The translations under genes were made by a program, and so were the position numbers. The notes beneath the pieces are model-generated. The model was given only the letters and a program-made list of their open reading frames with translations, had not been told where the DNA came from and did not search any database. From assembly GCA_023393525.1 (NCBI GenBank), contig JAEWKZ010000125.1:1-61578 (forward strand): a stretch of DNA of 61,578 nt, given 5' to 3'. This DNA comes from Pseudomonadota bacterium (GTDB lineage: Bacteria > Desulfobacterota > Desulfovibrionia > Desulfovibrionales > Desulfomicrobiaceae). Positions within the stretch are counted from its first letter, which is position 1. The number at the start of each line of letters is the position of its first letter. Positions 45,884 to 54,286 of this stretch are shown one piece after another.

Positions 45884-47595
45884 AAAAAATCCTGTCCGGT
45901 CCCATGGACGCCATCAAGGCCGATCTGGCCACCGAGATCACGTCTCCCGACCGCTACAAGCTGTTGCGGCGCAAGATCGTTTCGCTCATGGCCCTGGTCA
46001 CGCTGCTGCCGCTGCTCTCGCTGGCAGCCATCAACTATTACGAGCACCAAAGCTCCATGTCGGCGGAAATCCAGGCCCCGCTGCGGGCGCTGGTGGGCAA
46101 GGCCAAGCACTCCTTCGAGCTGTTCCTGGCCGAGCGGACTTCGGCGGTGAGCTTCATCGCCTCGGCCTACTCCTTTGACGAACTCTCCGACGACGCCAAC
46201 CTGCAACGCATCTTTCAGGTCATGCGCCGGGAATTCACCGGCTTCGTCGATCTCGGGCTCATCGATACCGCCGGGAACCAGCTCAGCTACGCCGGCCCCT
46301 ACGACCTCAAGGACCGCAACTACACCTCCCAGGACTGGTTCCACCAGGTCCAGTTCAAAGGGACGTACATAAGCGACGTGTTCCTCGGATTCCGCAAATT
46401 TCCCCACGTGGTCATCGCCGTGCGGCACACCACCGAGAGCGGCCAGTCATGGATTCTGCGGGCCACCCTGGACACCATGCATTTTGACCGCATCATTTCG
46501 GCCATGGGACTGGAACCGGGCAGCGACGCCTTTCTGGTCAACCGGAACGGCGTCCTGCAGACCGAATCGCGCCGCTACGGCACGGTGCTGGACATGCTGC
46601 CCTTCAGTCTGCCTCCGACCAACTTCGAGTCCAACGTGCAGGGCATCCGCGACCCCGACCAGCGCGACATCTACATCGCCTCGGCCTTCATCGCCGACTC
46701 GGATTTCGCCCTTGTCGCCATCAAGCCCAAGCCAACGGTCTTCAGCACCTGGTACACGGTGCGCCTTGACCTGCTGGTCATCTTCGTGCTCGGCGTCAGC
46801 TTCATCTTCATAGCCGTCTACCGTCTGACCAGCGTGCTCATCAATCGCCTGCAGGAAAGCGACGAGCAGCGCCTGGGCGCCATCCACCAGATGGAACACT
46901 CCCAGAAGCTGTCCTCCATCGGCCGCCTGGCCGCCGGCGTGGCTCACGAAATCAACAATCCCCTGGCCATCATCAACGAAAAGGCCGGCCTCATGCGCGA
47001 CATCATGAACCTCAGACCGGATTTTCCGGACAAGGAGAAGTTCGCCAGGCAGATCGAAGCCATCCTCAGATCCGTGGACCGCTGCCGGGGCATCACGCAC
47101 CGCATGCTCGGTTTCGCCAAGCGCATGGACGTCAAGATCGAGGTGCTCGACGTGAACGCCGTGCTGGAGGAGACCCTTGGCTTTCTGGAACGCGAGGCCC
47201 AATACCGCAACGTGGAACTGAAGCGCGAACTTTCCCAGAACCTGCCCAACATCGCCACCGACCACGGCCAGATCCAGCAGGTTTTCCTGAACATCCTCAA
47301 CAACGCCCTGGCCGCCGTGCCCGATGGCGGCAGAATCGTGCTGTCCACCTGGAACGTCGATGACCATTACATCGCCATTTCCATCGAGGACAACGGCTGC
47401 GGCATGTCCGACGAAACGGCCAAGAACATGTTCGAACCCTTTTTCACCACCAAAAAGGAAAAGGGCACCGGCCTTGGCATGTCCATCACCTACGGCATCG
47501 TCAAACGCCTGGGCGGGGAGATCAAGGTCAAGAGCAAACTGAACGAGGGCACCACCATGACCATCCTGCTGCCCAAACACCCTGTGGAAGGTTAA
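45880..47595 (+). CDS. dCache-type sensor histidine kinase
   Basis: The 571-residue product has an N-terminal membrane segment (LMALVTLLPLLSLAAI), a periplasmic dCache-like domain (about 65-280), a second membrane segment (LLVIFVLGVSFIFIAVYRL) and the kinase core: phosphoacceptor in GVAHEINNPLAIINEKAG, N box FLNILNNALAAV, and DNGCGMS and EKGTGLGMSITYG for ATP binding. The ATG overlaps the NifX-like stop. It is the obvious input to the receivers encoded next. Confidence 0.9.
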   Translation: MKKILSGPMDAIKADLATEITSPDRYKLLRRKIVSLMALVTLLPLLSLAAINYYEHQSSMSAEIQAPLRALVGKAKHSFELFLAERTSAVSFIASAYSFDELSDDANLQRIFQVMRREFTGFVDLGLIDTAGNQLSYAGPYDLKDRNYTSQDWFHQVQFKGTYISDVFLGFRKFPHVVIAVRHTTESGQSWILRATLDTMHFDRIISAMGLEPGSDAFLVNRNGVLQTESRRYGTVLDMLPFSLPPTNFESNVQGIRDPDQRDIYIASAFIADSDFALVAIKPKPTVFSTWYTVRLDLLVIFVLGVSFIFIAVYRLTSVLINRLQESDEQRLGAIHQMEHSQKLSSIGRLAAGVAHEINNPLAIINEKAGLMRDIMNLRPDFPDKEKFARQIEAILRSVDRCRGITHRMLGFAKRMDVKIEVLDVNAVLEETLGFLEREAQYRNVELKRELSQNLPNIATDHGQIQQVFLNILNNALAAVPDGGRIVLSTWNVDDHYIAISIEDNGCGMSDETAKNMFEPFFTTKKEKGTGLGMSITYGIVKRLGGEIKVKSKLNEGTTMTILLPKHPVEG

Positions 47596-47597
47596 TC

Positions 47598-47990
47598 ATG
47601 GAAATGAACACGTGGAACATTCTGCTGGTGGACGATGAAGTCGATTTCATAACCACTCTGGCCGAACGCCTGGAGCTCCGGGGAGTCGAAGCCCGGGTCG
47701 TCCATGACGGGGAATCGGCGCTCACGGCCGTAAGCGACAACGTGCCGCAGGTCATGGTCCTGGACGTCATGATGCCGGGTATGAAGGGGATCGACGTTCT
47801 GCAGAGGGTCAAGGCCGAGCATCCGGACGTGCGGGTCATCCTGCTCACCGGACAGGGCAAAACGCGCGACGGCATCGAAGGCATGCGCCACGGAGCCTTC
47901 GCCTACCTGACCAAGCCTCTTGACCTTGAAGAACTGCTCCGCACCATCAGCGAGGCCATCAGCTCTCCCGAGGGGACAACCCATGCCTGA
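47598..47990 (+). CDS. Stand-alone receiver
   Basis: The 130-residue product is a lone receiver domain: ILLVDDEVDF (acidic pair), VMVLDVMMPGMKGID (phosphoacceptor Asp) and YLTKPLD (conserved Lys). No output domain. It lies between the sensor kinase and a phosphotransferase candidate and overlaps the latter by eight bases. Confidence 0.85.
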   Translation: MEMNTWNILLVDDEVDFITTLAERLELRGVEARVVHDGESALTAVSDNVPQVMVLDVMMPGMKGIDVLQRVKAEHPDVRVILLTGQGKTRDGIEGMRHGAFAYLTKPLDLEELLRTISEAISSPEGTTHA

Positions 47991-48609
47991 AATCTCCAAT
48001 GATGCGCGATTCATGGGCGCTGTCACGGCCCAGAGCATGCATGAAATGCAAAACATCCTGGCCATCATCCGCGAGTCGGCGGGGCTCATGGGTGACATCC
48101 TCAAAGTCAACTCCCGGGTCGACTTCAAGCACAAGCCAAACATGGTAAAAACCCTGGAAAACATCACCTTCCAGGTCGACCGGGGCAAAGGCCTGCTCGA
48201 CGCCACCAGCCGGCTGGCCCATACCCCCGACGCCGATCTGCTCGAATGCTGCGACCTGACCGCCTTTTGCCGGACGCTTGGCCAATTGGCGGACCGCTAC
48301 GTGCGCCTGAAGGGCACGTCCCTGAAGTTCACGCTTCCGTCCACCGCCCTGCCTGTCTCAATCGGCGCCCTGCAGGTGCTCATGAGCGGCTACAAGGCGC
48401 TGCAATGGGCGGTGGGCGCGGGCATGAAAGACGGCATGCTGCGCGCCGATCTCGAAGCGGGAACGGATTTCCATGTCCTGGTCATCTCTCCGCCGCAAGG
48501 CGTGAATCCCGACCGAGACAAGGTTCCCGCTCTGAGCACGATGCTCGAACCGGGGCGCGCGGAGTGGGACGGCAGGCAGCTACGGCTCTTTTTTCCGGCG
48601 AAACGATAA
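47983..48609 (+). CDS. ChpT/Spo0B-like histidine phosphotransferase candidate
   Basis: The 208-residue product begins with a DHp-like helix bearing SMHEMQNILAIIRESAGL; His20 followed by Glu matches a phosphoacceptor His. The rest resembles a kinase ATP-binding domain in layout but lacks the N, G1 and G2 boxes, so it should not bind ATP. That arrangement, a DHp helix pair plus a degenerate ATPase fold, is seen in ChpT and Spo0B, which relay phosphate between receivers. No database search was possible, so homology is inferred from motifs. Confidence 0.55.
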   Translation: MPEISNDARFMGAVTAQSMHEMQNILAIIRESAGLMGDILKVNSRVDFKHKPNMVKTLENITFQVDRGKGLLDATSRLAHTPDADLLECCDLTAFCRTLGQLADRYVRLKGTSLKFTLPSTALPVSIGALQVLMSGYKALQWAVGAGMKDGMLRADLEAGTDFHVLVISPPQGVNPDRDKVPALSTMLEPGRAEWDGRQLRLFFPAKR

Positions 48610-48632
48610 GACCTCAAGCGCGGTAGGAACAC

Positions 48633-49013
48633 ATGGACGAGCCCAACATTCTGCTCATCGATGACGAAGAGGCATTCGTGACCACGCTGCAGGAGCGGCT
48701 TGAAATGCGCGGATTCCCGGCCAGGGTGGCTTTCGACGGCCAAAGCGGCCTTGATCTGATCGCCGAGGACCCGCCGGACGTGGTCGTCCTCGATCTGCGC
48801 ATGCCCGGAATCAGCGGCACGGAGGTCTTGCGGCGCATTCGCAAACAGTGGCCGGGAATTCCCGTGATCATGCTCAGCGGACATGGCTCGGACCTGGATT
48901 TCGAGACCTGCACGAACCTCGGGGCGGCCATGTACCACAAAAAACCCCTGGATATCGACATGTTGCTGGAGAGCATCCGCACCGTGACCCAGGGCAAACC
49001 ACCGCTGAGGTAG
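48633..49013 (+). CDS. Stand-alone receiver
   Basis: The 126-residue product is a receiver domain (ILLIDDEEAF, VVVLDLRMPGISGTE and KKPLD) with no output domain. It follows the phosphotransferase candidate and precedes the receiver-kinase gene. Confidence 0.85.
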   Translation: MDEPNILLIDDEEAFVTTLQERLEMRGFPARVAFDGQSGLDLIAEDPPDVVVLDLRMPGISGTEVLRRIRKQWPGIPVIMLSGHGSDLDFETCTNLGAAMYHKKPLDIDMLLESIRTVTQGKPPLR

Positions 49014-49017
49014 GCCA

Positions 49018-50166
49018 ATGGTGCGAGTCCTGGTCGTTGACGACGAACGCGATTTCACGGACCTGCTCTCCGAGCGTTTGCGCACTCGGGGCATGGAAGT
49101 CCGGACCGCGTACAACGGTCAGGAGGCCCTGGACGTGGCCAAGACCTTCGCGCCGGAGGTCGTGGTGCTGGACATCACCATGCCGGGCATGAGCGGCCTT
49201 GAAGCCATGGACGCCCTGCGGACCGAAAAACCGGCCCCGGAAGTGATCCTGCTCACGGCCGACGCGACACTGGGCACGGCTGTGGCAGGGATGAAGGGGG
49301 GGGCCCGGGACTATTTGACCAAGCCGACGGACATAGAGACCCTCGTTTCCGCCATCGGCGAGGCCGAAGGGCGGCGGATGGAAAGCATGTCCCGGCAGCG
49401 CATGGCCGAAACGGCCAAGCTCGCCGCCCTGGGTGAGCTGGCCACGGGCGTGGCGCACGAGATCAACAATCCGTTGCAGGTCATGCTCAACGAGGTCGGC
49501 TGGATCGGGGAGGTTCTGGACGAGGCGGCGCTGGAGGAAAAGAGCAAGGAGCAGATTCTCGACTCCCTCGATCTGATCCGGCACCAGGCCCTGCGCTGCA
49601 AGGCCATCACCTCCAAGCTGCTGACCCTGCGCTGCGCGCTGGATGCCAAGGGCGCAACCGGAAATCTGCCTGATCTGGTGCAGGATGTCCTTGATGCCCG
49701 GCGGGCGCAAATCGAGCGCATGGGCGTCAGGGTCGAAAAGAGCTGGCCCGCGCGGCTGGACGAACTCCGGCTGCCGGTTTCGGAATGGGAGCAGGTTCTG
49801 GGCAACCTGGTCGACAATGCCCTGGATGCTCTCGAATCGACGCCCGCCGAGGAACGGCTTCTGGCGATACAGGCCGACCTGGAGGATTCGGAGTTCATCA
49901 TTTCCGTGCGGGACACGGGCTGCGGCATCGAGGAACATCTGCTGACGCGAATTTTCGAACCCTTTTTCTCCACCAAAGAGGTGGGCAAGGGAATTGGTCT
50001 GGGGCTGGCTATTTGTCACGGCATCATCGAGGCCATGGGAGGGAACATCTCCGTGCGCAGCACCCCTGGGCGCGGCTCGACCTTCACCACAAAGGCGCCC
50101 ATGGCCGTGCATGCGCACAACGAACATAACGGGCCGGAAGATCCGGCATCTGCCAAGGAGGAATGA
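49018..50166 (+). CDS. Receiver-histidine kinase hybrid
   Basis: The 382-residue cytoplasmic protein starts with a receiver (VLVVDDERDF, VVVLDITMPGMSG, YLTKPTD), then a HisKA helix with ATGVAHEINNPLQVMLNEVG and a complete HATPase (LVDNALDAL, DTGCGIEE, GLGLAICHG). It has no membrane segment. It could receive phosphate and then act on another receiver. A receiver at the N-terminus of a kinase is common in phosphorelays. Confidence 0.9.
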   Translation: MVRVLVVDDERDFTDLLSERLRTRGMEVRTAYNGQEALDVAKTFAPEVVVLDITMPGMSGLEAMDALRTEKPAPEVILLTADATLGTAVAGMKGGARDYLTKPTDIETLVSAIGEAEGRRMESMSRQRMAETAKLAALGELATGVAHEINNPLQVMLNEVGWIGEVLDEAALEEKSKEQILDSLDLIRHQALRCKAITSKLLTLRCALDAKGATGNLPDLVQDVLDARRAQIERMGVRVEKSWPARLDELRLPVSEWEQVLGNLVDNALDALESTPAEERLLAIQADLEDSEFIISVRDTGCGIEEHLLTRIFEPFFSTKEVGKGIGLGLAICHGIIEAMGGNISVRSTPGRGSTFTTKAPMAVHAHNEHNGPEDPASAKEE

Positions 50167-50168
50167 AC

Positions 50169-50588
50169 ATGAACAAGATGAAGCTTCTGATCGTGGACGA
50201 CGAGAAGGATCTGTGCCGCATTCTCGCCGACCGCCTGAATATCCTGTACGGCGTGTCCCCGGATGTGGCCCACTCCGGCGATGACGCCCTGGAGATGGTC
50301 AAGAAGAACAATTACGATGTCGTTGTTCTCGACATCGAGATGCCCGGCATCGACGGCATCGAGACCCTGAAACAGATCAAGGCCATCAACGCCAAGATCC
50401 AGGTCGTGCTTTTCACCGGACACGGCAGCGACGAGACCCGCCGCATGGCCGAGGTCATGGGCGCGTTCAGCTATGTCGACAAGATCGACGGCCTGCCCAA
50501 GCTCGCCCCCATGATCGAAGGCGCCTTCCGCCTGCGCAAGGTGCTGGAAGACACCTACGCCGATGCGGCCATGAACGAATACAACTAG
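50169..50588 (+). CDS. Stand-alone receiver
   Basis: The 139-residue product starts best at the ATG at 50169, seven bases after AAGGAGG. An ATG at 50163 is only one base from that site. It is a receiver (LLIVDDEKDL, VVVLDIEMPGIDGIE, VDKID) with a short helical tail and no output domain. It ends the rightward signalling operon. A terminator follows. Confidence 0.85.
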   Translation: MNKMKLLIVDDEKDLCRILADRLNILYGVSPDVAHSGDDALEMVKKNNYDVVVLDIEMPGIDGIETLKQIKAINAKIQVVLFTGHGSDETRRMAEVMGAFSYVDKIDGLPKLAPMIEGAFRLRKVLEDTYADAAMNEYN

Positions 50589-50609
50589 GATTTGACGACA
50601 ACGTGAAAG

Positions 50610-50645
50610 AAAAGGGGACCGTCCGGCAGGATGATCCCCTTTTTC
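50610..50645 (+). terminator. Terminator of the TauE/signalling operon
   Basis: AAAAGGGGA (50610-50618) pairs with 50635-50643 and is followed by T residues, about 20 bases past the last receiver gene. Confidence 0.85.
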
Positions 50646-50761
50646 AACAACGAGGGCCGTGCCCTGGTTGCGTGCCTGTTCCGGCATGCGCATCGCGATA
50701 CCAGAGTGCGCCCTGCCTCGAAGCCATCCCCGCGAAGGCGGGATTGACGCCGGCCAATTGT

Positions 50762-51121
50762 CTATCCCATGCCCAGCATCCGGCGCAGCCTGTCCATGGC
50801 CTGGGCCCCATCCTCCCGTCCTGGTGTGCCCGGAACGGCGCAGAGCACGCCGAGCCCTTCGCTGTCCTCGTGAAAATCTTCCTCGCCCATGTCCGTGACG
50901 ACCACGGTGTTGAGCATGGCGTTGACGCGCAACAGATCCATCACGAACGCCTTGTAGCTCATCCCGGGCGTCAGGGCGTCCACCACGACGAGCTGCCAAG
51001 GCGCGGTTCCGGCCTGTCCGAGAACATCCTCCGGACTCACGGCCCATTCGACATCGGCACCCAGACCCTGGGCGAAATCGTGCAAGGCTTCTTTCCGGGC
51101 GCTGACAATGACTACCTGCAT
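50762..51121 (-). CDS. Pseudo-receiver protein
   Basis: The 119-residue product has a receiver-like fold: QVVIVSARKEA at the first strand, LVVVDALTPGM at the phosphoacceptor strand and NTVVVTDM at the fourth. The acidic pair after the first strand (DD) is replaced by SAR, and the conserved Lys is unclear, so normal phosphorylation is unlikely. It lies downstream of the NifX-like gene, past a terminator. It may bind a protein partner rather than receive phosphate. Confidence 0.6.
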   Translation of the reverse strand: MQVVIVSARKEALHDFAQGLGADVEWAVSPEDVLGQAGTAPWQLVVVDALTPGMSYKAFVMDLLRVNAMLNTVVVTDMGEEDFHEDSEGLGVLCAVPGTPGREDGAQAMDRLRRMLGMG

Positions 51122-51145
51122 GTCGCCTCCTCATGAGAGTGTGGA

Positions 51146-51188
51146 TTAAAAGGCCGGCCGGATTCCCATCGGCGGAATCGGCCGGCCT
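51146..51188 (-). terminator. Terminator after the NifX-like gene
   Basis: A stem of about 15 bp (AGGCCGGCCGGATTCC at 51151-51166 with 51174-51188) is followed on the minus strand by a T-rich tail. It lies ten bases past the stop of the 51198-51581 gene. Confidence 0.75.
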
Positions 51189-51197
51189 GGAGGATGG

Positions 51198-51581
51198 CTA
51201 GTGACCGCCGCCGCAGGTGTACTCCTGGGTGAAGCGCACCAGCGCGCCCTTCAAGAGCGCGTCCACCGCGGTGCCGACGTTGGGAGCTCCGGCTCCGTAG
51301 AACACTTCGATGCCGACCTGGTTGAAGCCCATCAGCGGACGCATGCCCATGCCGCCGGCGATAAGCATGTTCACGCCGTTTCCGGCCAGATGCTGGACCG
51401 GGGCCATGCAGCCGCCCTGGGCATGGGGAACGTTGGGCAGAGTGCTGACCTGTGCCACGGAACCGCCCTCGACGTCGATGATGGTGTACAGGTCGCAATG
51501 CCCGAAATGAGCGCCGACTTCCGCTTCAAGTCCGCCCGGATGCGCCGAGGGGACTGCGATTCTGACTTTTTCCATAGACAT
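51198..51581 (-). CDS. Orange-protein-like NifX/dinitrogenase-cofactor domain protein
   Basis: The 127-residue product has the NifX fold: VRIAVPSAHPGGLEAEVGAH, HFGHCDLYTIIDVEG, GNGVNMLIAGGMGMRPL. The family includes ORP, a Desulfovibrio protein holding a Mo-Cu cluster, which is encoded with MinD-type ATPases, as is this one. It ends in CGGGH, a possible metal ligand. It is the last gene of the leftward operon before the terminator. Cluster type is not proved by sequence. Confidence 0.8.
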   Translation of the reverse strand: MSMEKVRIAVPSAHPGGLEAEVGAHFGHCDLYTIIDVEGGSVAQVSTLPNVPHAQGGCMAPVQHLAGNGVNMLIAGGMGMRPLMGFNQVGIEVFYGAGAPNVGTAVDALLKGALVRFTQEYTCGGGH

Positions 51582-51602
51582 GTTTCTCCTTGTTCGATGA
51601 AA

Positions 51603-52475
51603 TTATGAGTGCAAAAGATTCGTGATACCCTGCCAGGCCTGTCTGACCTTCGTGGCGATGGCGCTGTCGCCGCCCTCGGTGATGGCCTGTCGCCGGACCA
51701 TGGCCTCGGTGACCGCGGTGTCGTGAGGCAGAAGAGCGAGCAGTGTGTACCCCTTTTCCGAACAGAGCGCATCAATTCGACTTGTTTGATCGGGATTGAG
51801 GTCATGCTTGTTGACCACGACCGCGACCTTGGTACGGAAATGGTCGCACAGGCTGGCCACCCGCTCCAGGTCGTGCACGCCCGACGGAGTGGGCTCGGTC
51901 ACGACCACAGCCAGGTCCGTCTGGGACAGGGACGCGATGACGGGGCAGCCGATGCCCGGCGCGCCGTCGCACAAGATCAGGTCAAGCCCCTGCTCTTCGG
52001 CCAGTGCGCGGGCCTCCTTCTTCAGACGCGACACCAGCAGGCCCGAGTTCTCCTGGCCGGGAAAGAGCTGCGCATGAACCATCGGGCCGAACCGGGTCTG
52101 GCTCAGGTAGTGCTGTCCGCAATGTCGGGGGGGAAAATCAATGGCCTGTTCAGGACAGAATGCCACGCAGACCTTGCAGCCCTCGCAACGCAAGGGGGCG
52201 ATGCTGTAAACCCCGTCCTTTTCATCTATGGCCCCGTAGCGGCACATGGACGCGCACAGGCCGCACCCCACGCATTTTTCCGGGTCGATGACCGCCTCGT
52301 GTCCGGAAATGAACCGCTCGTCACGAATGATGGCGGGATCCAGTAAAAGATGCAGATCAGGCGCGTCCACATCCAGGTCGCAGATGACCTTGCTTTCGGC
52401 CAGATGAGCGAATGCCGCCGTGAGAGAGGTTTTCCCGGTGCCGCCCTTGCCGCTGATCACAACTACCTCACGCAT
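51603..52475 (-). CDS. MinD-type ATPase with ferredoxin insert
   Basis: The 290-residue product starts at the ATG of MREVVVISGKGGTGKTS (deviant Walker A), chosen over a longer frame because AGGAGG precedes it. Two 4Fe-4S cysteine sets follow, CVGCGLCASMC and CEGCKVCVAFCP, then LILCDGAPGIGCPVIAS (Walker B) and VVTEPTPSGVHD. Such ATPases work with NifX-like proteins in orange-protein complexes. The start overlaps its homologue's stop by eight bases. Confidence 0.85.
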   Translation of the reverse strand: MREVVVISGKGGTGKTSLTAAFAHLAESKVICDLDVDAPDLHLLLDPAIIRDERFISGHEAVIDPEKCVGCGLCASMCRYGAIDEKDGVYSIAPLRCEGCKVCVAFCPEQAIDFPPRHCGQHYLSQTRFGPMVHAQLFPGQENSGLLVSRLKKEARALAEEQGLDLILCDGAPGIGCPVIASLSQTDLAVVVTEPTPSGVHDLERVASLCDHFRTKVAVVVNKHDLNPDQTSRIDALCSEKGYTLLALLPHDTAVTEAMVRRQAITEGGDSAIATKVRQAWQGITNLLHS

Positions 52476-53337
52476 TCCGCACCTCCTTGGCCAATTCCCG
52501 CAAGTCCCGGCACAGCTTGGAGAACAGATCGCCAAGCCCGGCATCGAGTTCGGCCAGGATCATCCCCTTGGAATAATGCTCCGCGATGTCCCGACGGTAG
52601 GGAATTTCCGCCAGAATAGGCAGGTCATGGGCCGCGCAGAATTCATAGACGCGCCTGTCACCCAGGCCCGCGCGGTTGATGACCACGGCGACGGGCTTCT
52701 CGTACGGAGAGAAGGCCTCCCAGGCCAACTTGAAGTCGTGAAAGCCGAAGGGCGTGGGTTCGGTGACCAGCACGATGACATCGCTGTCGGCCACCGCGCT
52801 CATGGCCGGGCAACTCACGCCGGGAGGGGCGTCGACCAGTACGTCCATGGACTTGGCGGCACTTTCCTCACGCATGCGCGAACGCACATGGCGCATGAGC
52901 GGCGGGCTCATGGCCTCGCCGACGCGCAGTCGTCCGGTCAGGCACGGCAGCGCACCCCGGGAAAGGCCGCGCTCCATGACGCCAAGCTCACGCGTGCCCA
53001 CGCCGATGGCGCCCTCGGGGCAGATGGCCATGCACCCCCCGCAGCCGTGGCACATTTCCGGAAAGGTCATGATGGCCCGGCCCATGACCGCGATGGCCTT
53101 GAACTGGCACAGTTCCGCGCATTTGCGGCAGTACGTGCACATGCTCTCGTCCACTTCGGGGACTTCCAGGGTCACGACTTCCGTGTCCGTGACCTTTGGT
53201 TTCAAAAAAAGATGCAGATTTGGCTCTTCCACATCCAGATCAACGGCCATCACCGGTCGTGACCACGACACGGCCAGAGAGGCCGTGACCGTGGTCTTGC
53301 CCGTCCCGCCTTTTCCACTGGCAACCGAAACGATCAT
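52468..53337 (-). CDS. MinD-type ATPase with ferredoxin insert
   Basis: The 289-residue paralogue of the next gene has SVASGKGGTGKTTVTASLA (Walker A), two ferredoxin sets (CTYCRKCAELC and CHGCGGCMAICPEGAIG), and VLVDAPPGVSCPAMSA (Walker B). Two tandem MinD-ferredoxin genes are a standard part of orange-protein clusters, and they probably form a heteromer. It starts nine bases after the DUF134-NifX gene. Confidence 0.85.
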   Translation of the reverse strand: MIVSVASGKGGTGKTTVTASLAVSWSRPVMAVDLDVEEPNLHLFLKPKVTDTEVVTLEVPEVDESMCTYCRKCAELCQFKAIAVMGRAIMTFPEMCHGCGGCMAICPEGAIGVGTRELGVMERGLSRGALPCLTGRLRVGEAMSPPLMRHVRSRMREESAAKSMDVLVDAPPGVSCPAMSAVADSDVIVLVTEPTPFGFHDFKLAWEAFSPYEKPVAVVINRAGLGDRRVYEFCAAHDLPILAEIPYRRDIAEHYSKGMILAELDAGLGDLFSKLCRDLRELAKEVRNA

Positions 53338-53346
53338 GATGACGTC

Positions 53347-54039
53347 CTATCTGTTTGGAGAGTCCGTGTACTCGACCTTGCCGGCCTTGAACGCTTCCAC
53401 CGCATCGGCCACTGTGCCGCCGCTCATGTTGTGGCCGATCTTGACGCCCCCGCCCTTGAGGGCCGCGAAGGCCTTGGGCCCTACGCTGCCGGTCAGGAGC
53501 ACGGAGGCTCCGGCGTTGATGATGTTTTCGGCGGCCTGAATGCCGGCCCCGTGGGACAAGGTCTGGGAAGAACCGTTGTCGATGTACGTGGATTCCATGG
53601 TCTCCAGATCGACGACGACAAAGCCCGCGGCCCGTCCAAAACGCGGGTCGACGCGGTCGGTCATGTTCGGGCCTTCACTGGTCACGGCTATCTTGGTCAT
53701 GCTAAGCTCCTTTTTGCGGGCCGCCACACGGTCCGGATACAGTTGTAGACACGGCATGTTGGCATCATGGGCGATGTGCAGAGCAAGCCCCTCCACCAGC
53801 GCCTTGGCCACGACGCGACGGGCATCGCCAAGGATGCGTCCGAAGGTGTGTCGGGAGACGTGCATGCGCTCGGCACCCTCTTCCATGCTCAGCCCCTCGT
53901 AATCGAAGAGGCGCATGGCCTCGAAACCATCCATGGTCAGATAGACTTCCGTCAGTTCCCGCAAGGGAATTCCCTGCGGCTTGAAAAACGACGCCTTGGG
54001 GCATCCTTCGATGCGGCGACATTTCCTGGGTCGTGGCAT
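53347..54039 (-). CDS. DUF134 regulator fused to a NifX domain
   Basis: The 230-residue product begins PRPRKCRRIEGCPKASFFKP, continues with a DUF134 HTH (GLSMEEGAERMHVSRHTFGR) and ends in a NifX domain (KIAVTSEGPNMTDRVDPRFG, GAGIQAAENIINAGASVLLT). The fusion could sense a cofactor and control transcription. It lies between a smaller DUF134 gene and the MinD pair. Confidence 0.85.
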   Translation of the reverse strand: MPRPRKCRRIEGCPKASFFKPQGIPLRELTEVYLTMDGFEAMRLFDYEGLSMEEGAERMHVSRHTFGRILGDARRVVAKALVEGLALHIAHDANMPCLQLYPDRVAARKKELSMTKIAVTSEGPNMTDRVDPRFGRAAGFVVVDLETMESTYIDNGSSQTLSHGAGIQAAENIINAGASVLLTGSVGPKAFAALKGGGVKIGHNMSGGTVADAVEAFKAGKVEYTDSPNR

Positions 54040-54067
54040 GGCACCTCCATTTTGCTCAAACGAGCAT

Positions 54068-54286
54068 TTATTCCTCCGCTTTCACGCTGTCAATCCCCGG
54101 CGATGCGGGAGCCTGCCCATCCGTCAGGCAGGATCCGTCGCGGCGCACCCGACCCTGTCCGGCTCCGCAACCTGGCCGCCGTCCACGGCATCCGCCGGCC
54201 TGGCCGCCCTGACCGCCCTGGCCGCGCCCGCCCTGGCCCCGACCGCCCTGTCCTCGTCCTCCGCCTTGTCCTGTTCGTCCCGGCAT
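54068..54286 (-). CDS. Small Gly-rich repeat protein
   Basis: The 72-residue product starts at the ATG at 54286, which follows AAGGAGAAGG. It is a GGRGQ repeat with cysteines (GCRGRRPGCG, DGSC) and an Asp-rich end. It resembles small Gly/Cys-rich proteins encoded near NifX and MinD-type genes in anaerobes. It overlaps the DUF134 gene by about 160 bases in another frame, so one of the two frames may be spurious. Confidence 0.5.
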   Translation of the reverse strand: MPGRTGQGGGRGQGGRGQGGRGQGGQGGQAGGCRGRRPGCGAGQGRVRRDGSCLTDGQAPASPGIDSVKAEE

